A DNA stretch of 38,441 nt from assembly GCA_905236285.1 (NCBI GenBank), contig CAJOPN010000019.1, positions 1-38,441 on the forward strand, read 5' to 3'. How positions within the stretch are numbered: position 1 is the first letter of the stretch; each line of letters opens with the position of its first letter. The DNA is from an uncultured Selenomonadaceae bacterium (GTDB lineage Bacteria; Bacillota; Negativicutes; Selenomonadales; Selenomonadaceae). The notes beneath the pieces were generated by a model. That model ran no database searches, was not told the DNA's origin, and saw nothing but the letters and a program-made list of their open reading frames with translations. Below, one piece after another: positions 17,652 to 26,799 of the stretch. The position numbers and the translations under genes are program-made.

Positions 17652-20600
17652 TTATGCCGCATCTTTTAAAAGTGCATTTATTTTTTCCCAATCCAATTTT
17701 GCGGCTGCATTTTTTATTTCTTTATAAATTTTTGATTTATCTTCAGGCAATTTGTAATCATCGAGCGATTGAATTACAAACATTAAAGAATCATAATCGA
17801 ATGAGGCAGAAATTTCTTTCATTGCTTCAAATGCTTCAGCCAATTCCGCATCGTCAATCAGCGGTTTATTTGAATCGTCCTCTTCAGGCTTGAGTAACGG
17901 CGACAATTTTTTTTCATAACTTGAATAAAGTTCCAATAATTCCGATGTACAATCTTTTATTTCATTTATATAACCGGAATTTCCCGCATCTTCAAGTCGT
18001 TTTGCTCTTTCGGATAATTCTTTTGCACCTATTACCCTTGCCGAACTTTTCAAGGCGTGAACTTTCGTCGTGTAATTCTTCCAGTCTTCATTGTCAAAAA
18101 AAGTTTTTATTTCGTTTACTCCGTTTGAAACCGATTGAGCAAATACGTTAAGTGCATCCATATATGATTCGACTCCGCCGCAATGAACTATTCCTTCAAA
18201 TGTATTTAAGCCGTCAATATATTTAAGCCATTCAGGTAATTTTTTATTGGATTTTATTTGTTCAGCCTCTTGCTCCTCTTTTGAAATTATAACTTTTTCT
18301 TTCGGCAGATAATGAATTATCATTGATTCGAGTGAGGAAGAATTAATTGGTTTTGTCAAATAATCGCTGAATCCTGCATTCATATATTCAGTTCTTGCTC
18401 CGCTGACTGCATTTGCCGTGAGAGAGATAACCGGCGTTTCTTTATTTAAATTATGTGGAAGTTCTTTCATTTTTTTAAGAGTTTCAATTCCATCAATTCC
18501 TGGCATTCGATGATCCAAAAAAATTATATCGTATTTATTTTTCGTGACGAGATGGAGACATTCATAACCACTTTCTGCCGTGAAAATTTGAATTTGTGTT
18601 TGTTTCAAAAGTCCTTTGACTACTGTTAAATTCATTACCGTATCATCGACGACTAAAATTTTTGCTTTTGGTGCAGTAAATTTTTCATGATATTCTTTAT
18701 GTTGAGCAATGCTGTGACGATAATTTTCTTCAAAATCTCCAATCGGCTGCCAATTCATTACTTTTTGTTCAAGTTCAAATGAAAATACAGAACCTTTTCC
18801 GTAAATGCTGTCAACCTCAAGTTTTGATCCCATTAATCTTAAAATTTGTTGAGTTATGCTCATTCCTAAACCTGTGCCTTCAACATTACGATTTCTTTTT
18901 TCTTCAATCCTTTCAAATGCACTGAAAAGTTTTTCAATATCTTCTTCTTTAATTCCAATACCTGTATCTTTCACGCTGAATTTTATTAAAATTTTATCGT
19001 CGGATTCTTTTTCAAAACCGATAACCATTCTTACCGAGCCTTTTTCGGTATATTTGACGGCGTTTGTCAAAATATTTGTCGCCGCCTGCTTGATACGAAT
19101 TTCATCACCAAAAAGAATTGTCGGCAATTCGGGATCCGCATCGACAATAAATTCAAGTCCTTTATCTTGCGCTCGTTTTTGAATCATATTGACCAAATCA
19201 TTTAAAAGAGAACTCAACGCATATTCGACAGGAATTATTTCCATTTTTCCTGCCTCAATCTTTGAAAAATCCAAAATATCATTTACTAGACCTAGAAGAC
19301 TATTTCCGGCATTATGAATATTTTCGGCGTATTCGATTATTGTTTTGTCTTTGCTCTCGCGGAGAATCATTTCATTCATTCCGAGTACTGCATTAATCGG
19401 CGTACGAATTTCATGGCTCATATTAGATAAAAATAATGATTTCGCCTGATTTGCAGACTCAGCTTCTTTTGCCATTTTTCTTAATTTGTGATTCGATTCC
19501 TGCACAACTGTAACCAAATCTTTTAATTCGTCAGTCGTCGCTTTTAAAAATGTTGCAAGCCTGTCAATAAGCGGTATTGCATGATTTTCATTGTCGCTGT
19601 AATGCGGGGAAACGCTGCCGTCACATATCAAATTTAAAGGTTCTTCACATTCCCTCATGCCGACTGAAATTATTGCTCCGTTTAACATTCCGCCTTTTTC
19701 TTTGTATCTGTATATTTCGGCATTTCCGTAGCATGCCATTGTTGCTTTATGAAATCTCAAATAATCTTTCAATTCGACTTTCGCCAAATCATTTAAAAAT
19801 ACATTTCTTGAACCGCATACATATAAAAATATCGCTTCCGGTCCGAATTTTCTCATTCGTTCGCTTGCCTGCCATGTCTCGTTCAAAACTTCCTGTGGAT
19901 TGCCGTAACTCAGACGAATTTTTTCACCTTCATAGACATCCGAGCCAAAATATAACCAGCCTTTTTCGTCATAAACCGGCGGAATTCTTGCTATCGTACA
20001 GCCGTTTCTTTTCAACAAAAGCGGAAATTCACATATATTTAAAAGAAAAAATTTGTCCGGCTCTACGTTTAAATATTTTTTATATATGTGCGCCGCAGGA
20101 ATTTTATCAATTTCGGCTATGCAGGTACTTCCTACCGTTTTGGTTATTTTCATTTCTTTTCCCAAAGGTTTCCAGCCGAGATGATATTCACTCTCCACAT
20201 GCAAATCATTTCCGCTGTAAACGATTAGAATTATTCCGTCCGTGTAATAATTTGTACCGAGAATATATTGAATTGAATTATCGGTACTATATTTCTTTTG
20301 AAAATTGTTTAATCCAAGATTGAAATTTTCCTTGTCCACTTCGACAAATCCGGCTTCAGCTCCGAAAAAAGGAACGTCATCGTAATTTTTGCTTATATCT
20401 TCGACAAATGACGGAATATAACGAGCCTTGCCTGCACAAAGTACCTCAACAGCTTTTATTTCGGAAAATTTTTTTAATTGGTTTCGGAAATATGCTGTTG
20501 CCTCTCCGTTTTCCATCATCTCCTCGCCGCATTCCAAAATCGTAACGTCGGATCTTTCAAAGTAACAGCACGAAATAATTATATACCGTTGATAATATCT

Positions 20601-20852
20601 CGTTGAATAGGCCACATCATTTTCAAAATTTTTGCGTCCAAATGTGGTCAGCGACATTCCGACTACTTTCGCTTTCGGCAATGACTCTCTCAAAAGTTCG
20701 TGAGCGTTTTGCAAACCAATCGCCAAGAAGTGTGAAGTTAAAACTTTTATAAAAACACAATGAGCATTTTTATATTCTTCGCTCATTTTTATTTCTTCAA
20801 GCCATGTTACATAATCGGCTTTATTAGTTATTTTGTAAGTTTTTTGTATCAA
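17652..20852 (-). CDS. FIST-domain hybrid sensor histidine kinase (FIST N/C - HisKA - HATPase_c - REC - HPt)
   Basis: N-terminal about 430 aa without TM, FIST-like (AVEVLCAGKARYIPSFVEDISKNYDDVPFFGAEAGF; RMRKFGPEAIFLYVCGSRNVFL). H-box SHEIRTPINAVLGMNEM, receiver ILVVDDTVMN..IIFLDHRMPGIDG, HPt KVHALKSSARVIGA. Confidence 0.9.
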   Translation of the reverse strand: MIQKTYKITNKADYVTWLEEIKMSEEYKNAHCVFIKVLTSHFLAIGLQNAHELLRESLPKAKVVGMSLTTFGRKNFENDVAYSTRYYQRYIIISCCYFERSDVTILECGEEMMENGEATAYFRNQLKKFSEIKAVEVLCAGKARYIPSFVEDISKNYDDVPFFGAEAGFVEVDKENFNLGLNNFQKKYSTDNSIQYILGTNYYTDGIILIVYSGNDLHVESEYHLGWKPLGKEMKITKTVGSTCIAEIDKIPAAHIYKKYLNVEPDKFFLLNICEFPLLLKRNGCTIARIPPVYDEKGWLYFGSDVYEGEKIRLSYGNPQEVLNETWQASERMRKFGPEAIFLYVCGSRNVFLNDLAKVELKDYLRFHKATMACYGNAEIYRYKEKGGMLNGAIISVGMRECEEPLNLICDGSVSPHYSDNENHAIPLIDRLATFLKATTDELKDLVTVVQESNHKLRKMAKEAESANQAKSLFLSNMSHEIRTPINAVLGMNEMILRESKDKTIIEYAENIHNAGNSLLGLVNDILDFSKIEAGKMEIIPVEYALSSLLNDLVNMIQKRAQDKGLEFIVDADPELPTILFGDEIRIKQAATNILTNAVKYTEKGSVRMVIGFEKESDDKILIKFSVKDTGIGIKEEDIEKLFSAFERIEEKRNRNVEGTGLGMSITQQILRLMGSKLEVDSIYGKGSVFSFELEQKVMNWQPIGDFEENYRHSIAQHKEYHEKFTAPKAKILVVDDTVMNLTVVKGLLKQTQIQIFTAESGYECLHLVTKNKYDIIFLDHRMPGIDGIETLKKMKELPHNLNKETPVISLTANAVSGARTEYMNAGFSDYLTKPINSSSLESMIIHYLPKEKVIISKEEQEAEQIKSNKKLPEWLKYIDGLNTFEGIVHCGGVESYMDALNVFAQSVSNGVNEIKTFFDNEDWKNYTTKVHALKSSARVIGAKELSERAKRLEDAGNSGYINEIKDCTSELLELYSSYEKKLSPLLKPEEDDSNKPLIDDAELAEAFEAMKEISASFDYDSLMFVIQSLDDYKLPEDKSKIYKEIKNAAAKLDWEKINALLKDAA

Positions 20853-20906
20853 TGAAAGTCAATCCTCCAATTCATTGATTTTTATTTTCGAACAAATTTT
20901 CATATT

Positions 20907-20935
20907 ATGATAACAAAAAAATTTAAAACATTCAA
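20907..20935 (-). promoter_or_regulatory. Putative sigma-A-type promoter for the FIST kinase
   Basis: Minus strand: TTGAAT (20935-20930), 17-nt spacer, TATCAT (20912-20907). Confidence 0.45.
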
Positions 20936-20944
20936 GAAAAAATT

Positions 20945-20980
20945 AATGCAAAAAAATGCCGCTCAAAATTTTTCAAGCGA
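20945..20980 (-). terminator. Rho-independent terminator after the LysR gene
   Basis: Minus strand: TCGCTTGAAAAATTTTGAGCGGCATTTTTTTG hairpin with G-U pairs, then a T-run. Confidence 0.6.
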
Positions 20981-20998
20981 TTAAATTTTTTTTAAAAT

Positions 20999-21883
20999 TC
21001 AATTTGATAAAACATCGGTAGGATTTTTACAGAAATTTATAAATGCCTGAGCGGCTTTTGAAACGTAACGTTCTTTTTTCCACGCAAGACCAATATCAAC
21101 GAAAATCGGATCGCTTAGAGGAAGTGCACAAATATTTTTTGAATCGTTTGCAATGAAGTCAAGCAAAAATGCAATTCCCACTCCGTGAGCAACCAGACCT
21201 TTAATAGTCGTAATTTGTCCCGATTCAAGAACGATATTCGGAGAAACATTTATTGAACGAAGACGCTCCTGAACTATTCTGCGAAGATATGAGCCTTCTT
21301 TCATAACAATTAAATCTGAAGAGGCAATATCCGAATTTGAAATTTTTTTCTTTTTTGCAAGTTTTGAAGATTTGGGAACACATGCGACGAGTTGAGAACG
21401 AGTCATTGGCAAAATATTTAAACTCGACGGCGCATTTGAAGTTATGACAATTCCAAAATCCAATTCATCACGTTCAAGCATGTCAAGAATTGCAATCGAT
21501 CCTTCCTCAAAAAGCAAAACATCTAAAGCGGGATGAATTGTCTGAAAGCCTGAAAAAATTTTCGGGAACAAAATTGCTCCCATCATCGGCGGAATTCCAA
21601 TTTTTATTACGCCTTTTTGAAGTTGTTTAAAATCATTCACTTCAATCAAAGCATCATTGAGACAGCGAAGAGCAACATCAACGCGACTTAAAAAAACCGA
21701 TCCTTCCGGAGTTAATGTTAATTGTTTTTGACTTCGATCAAATAATTGTATTTCGAGTTCCGATTCTAATTTTTTAATTGCAACGGTAATATTCGGCTGA
21801 GAAACTTTTAAACGTTTTGCGGCTCGTGTAATATTATGAAGGCGACTTGCCATTTGAAAATATTCTAATTGTCTGAGTTCCAT
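20999..21883 (-). CDS. LysR-family transcriptional regulator
   Basis: MELRQLEYFQMASRLHNITRAAKRLKVSQPNITVAIKKLESELEIQLFDRSQKQLTLTPEG, an N-terminal LysR HTH; LysR_substrate-like C-terminus. Confidence 0.95.
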   Translation of the reverse strand: MELRQLEYFQMASRLHNITRAAKRLKVSQPNITVAIKKLESELEIQLFDRSQKQLTLTPEGSVFLSRVDVALRCLNDALIEVNDFKQLQKGVIKIGIPPMMGAILFPKIFSGFQTIHPALDVLLFEEGSIAILDMLERDELDFGIVITSNAPSSLNILPMTRSQLVACVPKSSKLAKKKKISNSDIASSDLIVMKEGSYLRRIVQERLRSINVSPNIVLESGQITTIKGLVAHGVGIAFLLDFIANDSKNICALPLSDPIFVDIGLAWKKERYVSKAAQAFINFCKNPTDVLSN

Positions 21884-22019
21884 ATCTTTTGATCCTCCAA
21901 AAATAATTAAAACTTATTATCACATTTTACAACGAAAAAATTTTTTGTGCAATAAGCAGGAAAAGTTTTATTTATCGTGAATTTAAAATCAAAAGTGAAT
22001 GAGCGAATGGGGTGTTTGT

Positions 22020-22727
22020 GTGAAATATAAACGAATCATTTTAAAATTAAGCGGCGAATCATTGGCAGGCGATGAAGATTACGGAATAAAACCGGAAGTA
22101 GTTGAAGCACTCGCAAAACAAATCAAACGCATTCACGATAGCAAACTTGAAGTTGCGGTTGTCGTAGGAGGCGGAAATATTTGGAGAGGACTAAGTGGAA
22201 GTGCGAAAGGAATGGACAGAACTGCAGCTGATTACATGGGAATGCTTGCAACTGTTATGAATGCTCTTGCACTTCAGGACGCACTCGAAAAAATGGGCGT
22301 GTTCACTCGCGTACAAACTGCAATCGAAATGAGGGAAGTGGCAGAACCTTATATAAGAAGAAGAGCAGTCAGACATCTTGAAAAAGGTCGCGTTGTGATT
22401 TTCGGAGCAGGAACCGGTAATCCGTATTTTTCGACTGATACAACTGCTGCATTGAGAGCGGCGGAAATTGAGGCCGACGTAATTTTGATGGCGAAAAAAG
22501 GAACTGACGGAATTTATGACAAAGACCCGAATAAATGTTCCGACGCTAAAAAATTTGAAAAACTTTCTTATATTGAAATTTTAAATCGCGGTCTTCATGT
22601 AATGGATTCGACTGCAACCTCTCTTTGTATGGATAATGAAATTCCTCTTGTCGTCTTCAGCATTGATGAATACGAAAATATTTTCAAGGCGGCAATGGGT
22701 GAAGAAATCGGCACAACGGTAGGATAA
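22020..22727 (+). CDS. pyrH: UMP kinase
   Basis: [21 protein letters not shown]...[11 protein letters not shown]...[17 protein letters not shown]...[10 protein letters not shown]. Likely GTG start at 22020. Confidence 0.96.
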   Translation: MKYKRIILKLSGESLAGDEDYGIKPEVVEALAKQIKRIHDSKLEVAVVVGGGNIWRGLSGSAKGMDRTAADYMGMLATVMNALALQDALEKMGVFTRVQTAIEMREVAEPYIRRRAVRHLEKGRVVIFGAGTGNPYFSTDTTAALRAAEIEADVILMAKKGTDGIYDKDPNKCSDAKKFEKLSYIEILNRGLHVMDSTATSLCMDNEIPLVVFSIDEYENIFKAAMGEEIGTTVG

Positions 22728-22760
22728 AAAAATTTTTTTTAATTGAAAGGCAGATGCAAA

Positions 22761-23318
22761 ATGATTGATGACATAATGAAATCGCAAGAAGAAAAAATGA
22801 AAAAAACTCTCGAAGGTCTAAAAAAAGAATATGGAACACTCAGAGCAGGTCGAGCCGCTCCTTCTCTTCTCGATAAAGTTATGGTTGATTATTACGGAAC
22901 TCCCACACCTGTCAATCAAATGGCAGCCGTTACAGTTCCCGAACCGCGAATGATTATGATTAAGCCTTACGATAAAAGCAGTATCAAAGAAATTGAAAAG
23001 GCAATTCAAAAATCAGATCTCGGACTCACTCCAAATTCTGACGGTACTACAATTCGTCTTGCAATTCCTCAACTCACTCAGGAGAGACGCAAGGAAATTG
23101 TAAAAGTCGTAAACAAAAAAGCCGAAGAGGCGAAAGTTGCAATGAGAAATATTCGCCGCGATGGTAATGAAGCAATCAAAAAAGCCGAGAAAAACAAAGA
23201 AATTACTGAAGACGACAGAAAAGACGCGCAGGAAAAAATTCAAAAACTTTTGGACAAATATATAAAATCCATTGACAGCACTAAAGCAGCGAAAGAAAAA
23301 GAAGTCATGGAAGTTTGA
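22761..23318 (+). CDS. frr: Ribosome recycling factor
   Basis: [59 protein letters not shown]...; start trimmed to MIDDIMKSQ. Confidence 0.97.
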   Translation: MIDDIMKSQEEKMKKTLEGLKKEYGTLRAGRAAPSLLDKVMVDYYGTPTPVNQMAAVTVPEPRMIMIKPYDKSSIKEIEKAIQKSDLGLTPNSDGTTIRLAIPQLTQERRKEIVKVVNKKAEEAKVAMRNIRRDGNEAIKKAEKNKEITEDDRKDAQEKIQKLLDKYIKSIDSTKAAKEKEVMEV

Positions 23319-23321
23319 TTA

Positions 23322-24071
23322 ATGCAGAATGAAATGACCGAAAAAAATAATTCCGAATTACCGAATCATGTCGGAATAATAATGGACGGCAACGGAAGAT
23401 GGGCCGAAAATTTAGGCTTGATGAGAAGTGCCGGGCATTTGGCGGGAGTAAAAACCTTAAAGCAAATTATTAAAACTGCCGTGAATATAAATTTAAAAAC
23501 ATTGACCGTGTATGCTTTTTCAACCGAAAATTGGAAGAGACCGCATACAGAGGTTGATTTTCTTATGCACTTGTTCAGCGAATATCTTGAAAAAGAAAAA
23601 CGAGAACTTAATGAAAAAAATGTAAAAATTCATTTCATCGGACGAATTAACGAATTGCCGCAAAGTTTAATAAGTCAAGCACATGATGCGGAAGAGATGA
23701 TGAAAAAAAATACCGGCTTAAAATTCAATGTGGCAACGAATTACGGCGGACAAGATGAAATAGTTCGTGCGACAAAAAAAATTGCTGAAAAAATTTTGAA
23801 CGGCGAATTGAAGATTGACGAAATTGACGCAAAAATTTTTGAATCGCAGCTGGACACGGTCGGCGATCCTCCGATAGATTTATTAATCAGAACCGGTGGT
23901 GATCTTCGTATCAGTAATTTTATGTTGTGGCAGTCGGCTTACTCTGAATTTTGGTTTACCGAAACGAATTTTCCAGAATTTACTCCCGAAGAATTTTTAA
24001 AAGCATTGAAAGATTTTTCAAAACGTGACCGGCGTTTCGGCAATGTTAAAACCTCTCAAACAAAAGGGTGA
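23322..24071 (+). CDS. uppS: Isoprenyl transferase (undecaprenyl diphosphate synthase)
   Basis: HVGIIMDGNGRWAENLGLMRSAGHLAGVKTLK...YAFSTENWKRP...DLLIRTGGDLRISNFMLWQSAYSEFWFTETNFPEF. Confidence 0.97.
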   Translation: MQNEMTEKNNSELPNHVGIIMDGNGRWAENLGLMRSAGHLAGVKTLKQIIKTAVNINLKTLTVYAFSTENWKRPHTEVDFLMHLFSEYLEKEKRELNEKNVKIHFIGRINELPQSLISQAHDAEEMMKKNTGLKFNVATNYGGQDEIVRATKKIAEKILNGELKIDEIDAKIFESQLDTVGDPPIDLLIRTGGDLRISNFMLWQSAYSEFWFTETNFPEFTPEEFLKALKDFSKRDRRFGNVKTSQTKG

Positions 24072-24969
24072 AAAAATATTGATAATAAGAATAATAAGCG
24101 GCATAATCGGAATAAGCATCGCCGCAATCGTGATTCAACTCGGCGGCTTACCATTTGCGGCATTTGCAATTCTTTTGAGTTTAATCGGCTGGTTTGAATA
24201 TTCAAAAATGATGAAGTCGAAAGGTCTGGACATAACATTTTTTTCAGGCGTGCCGATTTTAATATTGATGCTTTGTTGCGCTTGGCTCGGAAATATAGAA
24301 GAAATTCTTGCAGTACTGACAATCGGAATGCTTTTTATTTTTTTGATGACGGTTTTTCTTCACGGTTCGGTAAGACCTATAGACGCTTGCGCTTCCGTTG
24401 CAGGCGTTTTGTATATAGGACTGCCGTTTTCTCATTTAATTTTGTTGAGATTTTTGGACGATGAAAGAATTGAAATGCCTATGGATACCGTTACAAATTT
24501 GATGAATGACGGTTTTGCATTTGAACAGACTTTGAAAACTTTGACGGATTTTAATTTTGATGTCGGAAGTGCTTTAATTTGGATTTTATTTATTTGCACA
24601 TGGTCGAGCGATACATTTGCTTATTTCGTCGGAGTGACAATCGGCTCGCACAAATTGGCAAGTTCAATAAGTCCGAATAAAACGATTGAAGGATTTATCG
24701 GCGGAGTACTCGGAACGACTGCAATGGCTGTTTTGGTCGGACATGTTTTTTTTAATTTTCCTTTGATTGAAATGGCGATACTCGGTTTTATTCTGGCAAT
24801 CGTCGCAACTCTCGGCGATCTTGTTGAATCGGTCATAAAACGTTTTGCAGGTGTAAAAGATTCGGGAATACTTTTACCAGGACACGGCGGAATGCTTGAT
24901 CGCTTCGACAGTATTTTTTTCACCGCACCGATTTTTTATTATTTCATAATTGTTGCAGGTTTAATATGA
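24043..24969 (+). CDS. cdsA: Phosphatidate cytidylyltransferase
   Basis: Polytopic; C-terminal SPNKTIEGFIGGV...LGDLVESVIKRFAGVKDSGILLPGHGGMLDRFDS signature. Overlaps the uppS end. Confidence 0.94.
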   Translation: MLKPLKQKGEKILIIRIISGIIGISIAAIVIQLGGLPFAAFAILLSLIGWFEYSKMMKSKGLDITFFSGVPILILMLCCAWLGNIEEILAVLTIGMLFIFLMTVFLHGSVRPIDACASVAGVLYIGLPFSHLILLRFLDDERIEMPMDTVTNLMNDGFAFEQTLKTLTDFNFDVGSALIWILFICTWSSDTFAYFVGVTIGSHKLASSISPNKTIEGFIGGVLGTTAMAVLVGHVFFNFPLIEMAILGFILAIVATLGDLVESVIKRFAGVKDSGILLPGHGGMLDRFDSIFFTAPIFYYFIIVAGLI

Positions 24970-25751
24970 GTGCAAAAATTTCAGTTTTGATTCTTGCCAA
25001 GAATGAAGAAAAATTTATCGGAGCTTGCATTGAATCCGTCAAAAATTTTGCCGATGAAATAATTGTTATTGATGACAACAGCACCGACGAAACTGCACAG
25101 ATTTCAAAATCGCTGGGAGCAAAAATTATTACTCATTCGTTAAACGGAGATTGGGGAAGTCAACAGACGTTTGCAATTCAACAGGCAACGCATGATTGGA
25201 TTTTTTTTATTGACGCGGATGAACGAACGACCGAAAAACTTTCAAATAAGATTAAAAAAATTCTTGATGAAGATGATCGGCGTTTTGCATATTTAACGGC
25301 GCGATTAAGTTATTTCTGGGGACAACCTCTGAAACACGGCGGCTGGTTTCCCGATTATGTCGTCAGAATTTTCCCGCGTCAAGGTTCTTACGTCACAGGT
25401 TTTGTTCATCCGAAAATTTGTCACGATTATATCGAAAAAAAATTGCCTGAAGACGAATATTTGATTCATTATCCCTATCGCGATTGGAATCATTATTTCA
25501 ATAAATTAAACTTTTATACGACTTTAGCCGCAAAAAAAATGAAAGAAAACGGAAAATCTGCAAATATTTTCGATATGATTTTGCATCCGATTTGGGCTTC
25601 ATTCAGAATGTATTTTTTGAAAGGCGGATTTTTGGACGGTCGAATCGGTTTCGTTCTTGCAAGTTTTCATTTTTTTTATACTATGGCTAAATATGTTAAA
25701 CTTTATTATCTCGACAAAGAAAATATTCATGTGACTGAAAATAAAAATTAA
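24966..25751 (+). CDS. Family 2 glycosyltransferase (WaaE/KdtX-like)
   Basis: SVLILAKNEEKFIGACIESVKNFADEIIVIDDNSTDETAQISKSLGAKI...DWIFFIDADERTT, a GT2 N-terminus; cdsA stop overlaps its ATG. Confidence 0.88.
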   Translation: MSAKISVLILAKNEEKFIGACIESVKNFADEIIVIDDNSTDETAQISKSLGAKIITHSLNGDWGSQQTFAIQQATHDWIFFIDADERTTEKLSNKIKKILDEDDRRFAYLTARLSYFWGQPLKHGGWFPDYVVRIFPRQGSYVTGFVHPKICHDYIEKKLPEDEYLIHYPYRDWNHYFNKLNFYTTLAAKKMKENGKSANIFDMILHPIWASFRMYFLKGGFLDGRIGFVLASFHFFYTMAKYVKLYYLDKENIHVTENKN

Positions 25752-25755
25752 TGAG

Positions 25756-26247
25756 GTGATTGAGATGAAACGAATTTTTATTTTGACGACATTTTTAATT
25801 TTTTTGATTGTTCCCAAAGTTTCGGCTGAAGTTTATGGTCAAGTACTCGTTACTTTAGATGAGCCTGACAGTTCAAATTTTGCTGAAGAAGTTTTGAGAC
25901 TTTGCAATATTGAACGCGCAAATTATGGAATTGCTCCGCTCGAACTTGATGAAAATTTAATTGAATGTGCAGATATAAGAGCCGAAGAAATAGTTGAAGA
26001 ATTTTCACACACAAGACCTGACGGTACGAGTTGTTTCAGCGTTTTGAAAGGAATTTCTTATTATACATGCGGCGAAAACATTGCGGCGGGACATTCAACT
26101 CCTGAAGAAACGGTTGATCAATGGATGAATTCGGCAGGTCACAGAGCAAATATTTTAAACGGCGAATTTACAAAACTCGGAGTCGGTTACTGTTACGATG
26201 AAAACGGAATGTATAAAAATTACTGGGTTCAATTATTTATCGGTTGA
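25756..26247 (+). CDS. Secreted CAP-domain (SCP/PR1-like) protein
   Basis: Signal-peptide-like N-terminus; CNIERANYGIAPLELDENLIECADIRAEEIVEEFSHTRPDGTSCF...CGENIAAGHSTPEETVDQWMNSAGHRANILN. Confidence 0.9.
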   Translation: MIEMKRIFILTTFLIFLIVPKVSAEVYGQVLVTLDEPDSSNFAEEVLRLCNIERANYGIAPLELDENLIECADIRAEEIVEEFSHTRPDGTSCFSVLKGISYYTCGENIAAGHSTPEETVDQWMNSAGHRANILNGEFTKLGVGYCYDENGMYKNYWVQLFIG

Positions 26248-26786
26248 CTGCCATGAAAAATTTTTTTATTTCTTTTAAAAAACTCCAAATATTTTCGTCA
26301 GCCGCGATTTTTGCATTGATTTTGATTTTAAATTCGTCAACCGTTTTTTCTGAAACGCTGACATCATCAACGAAAACTGAAATTACAAGAGAAGAGGCAA
26401 TAGAAAGAATTGTTGAACTTGTAAATATCGAACGCAAAAAAGAAGGATTGAAACCGTTGAAACTTTCGCGCGAACTTTTGAGACCTGCAGCAATTCGTGC
26501 AAAGGAAATTACAAAATTATTTTCACATACCAGACCGAACGGTTTACCTTTCAATACGGCTTTTTACGGAATTGATTATGAAATGGCAGGAGAAAATATC
26601 GCGGCGGGACAAACAAGCTGCGAAATGGTTATGCAACAATGGATGGATTCGCCGGGACATCGTGCAAATATTTTAAATAAAAATTACGATCGAATCGGTA
26701 TCGGTTATCTTTACGACAAAAAAACCGCTTATAAACATTTTTGGGTTCAACATTTTACAAAATCGAAAAAAACTTCTCGACGTTAA
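26244..26786 (+). CDS. Secreted CAP-domain (SCP/PR1-like) protein, tandem paralogue
   Basis: VNIERKKEGLKPLKLSRELLRPAAIRAKEITKLFSHTRPNGLPF...AGENIAAGQTSCEMVMQQWMDSPGHRANILNKNYDRIGIGY. Confidence 0.9.
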   Translation: MTAMKNFFISFKKLQIFSSAAIFALILILNSSTVFSETLTSSTKTEITREEAIERIVELVNIERKKEGLKPLKLSRELLRPAAIRAKEITKLFSHTRPNGLPFNTAFYGIDYEMAGENIAAGQTSCEMVMQQWMDSPGHRANILNKNYDRIGIGYLYDKKTAYKHFWVQHFTKSKKTSRR

Positions 26787-26799
26787 AAAAATTTTCGAG

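Noticed and set aside
19577-20323. Plus-strand 248-aa ORF
   Set aside because: Antisense to the FIST kinase; composition (His/Arg/Phe/Ser-rich) is typical of a shadow ORF, and no family motif is present.
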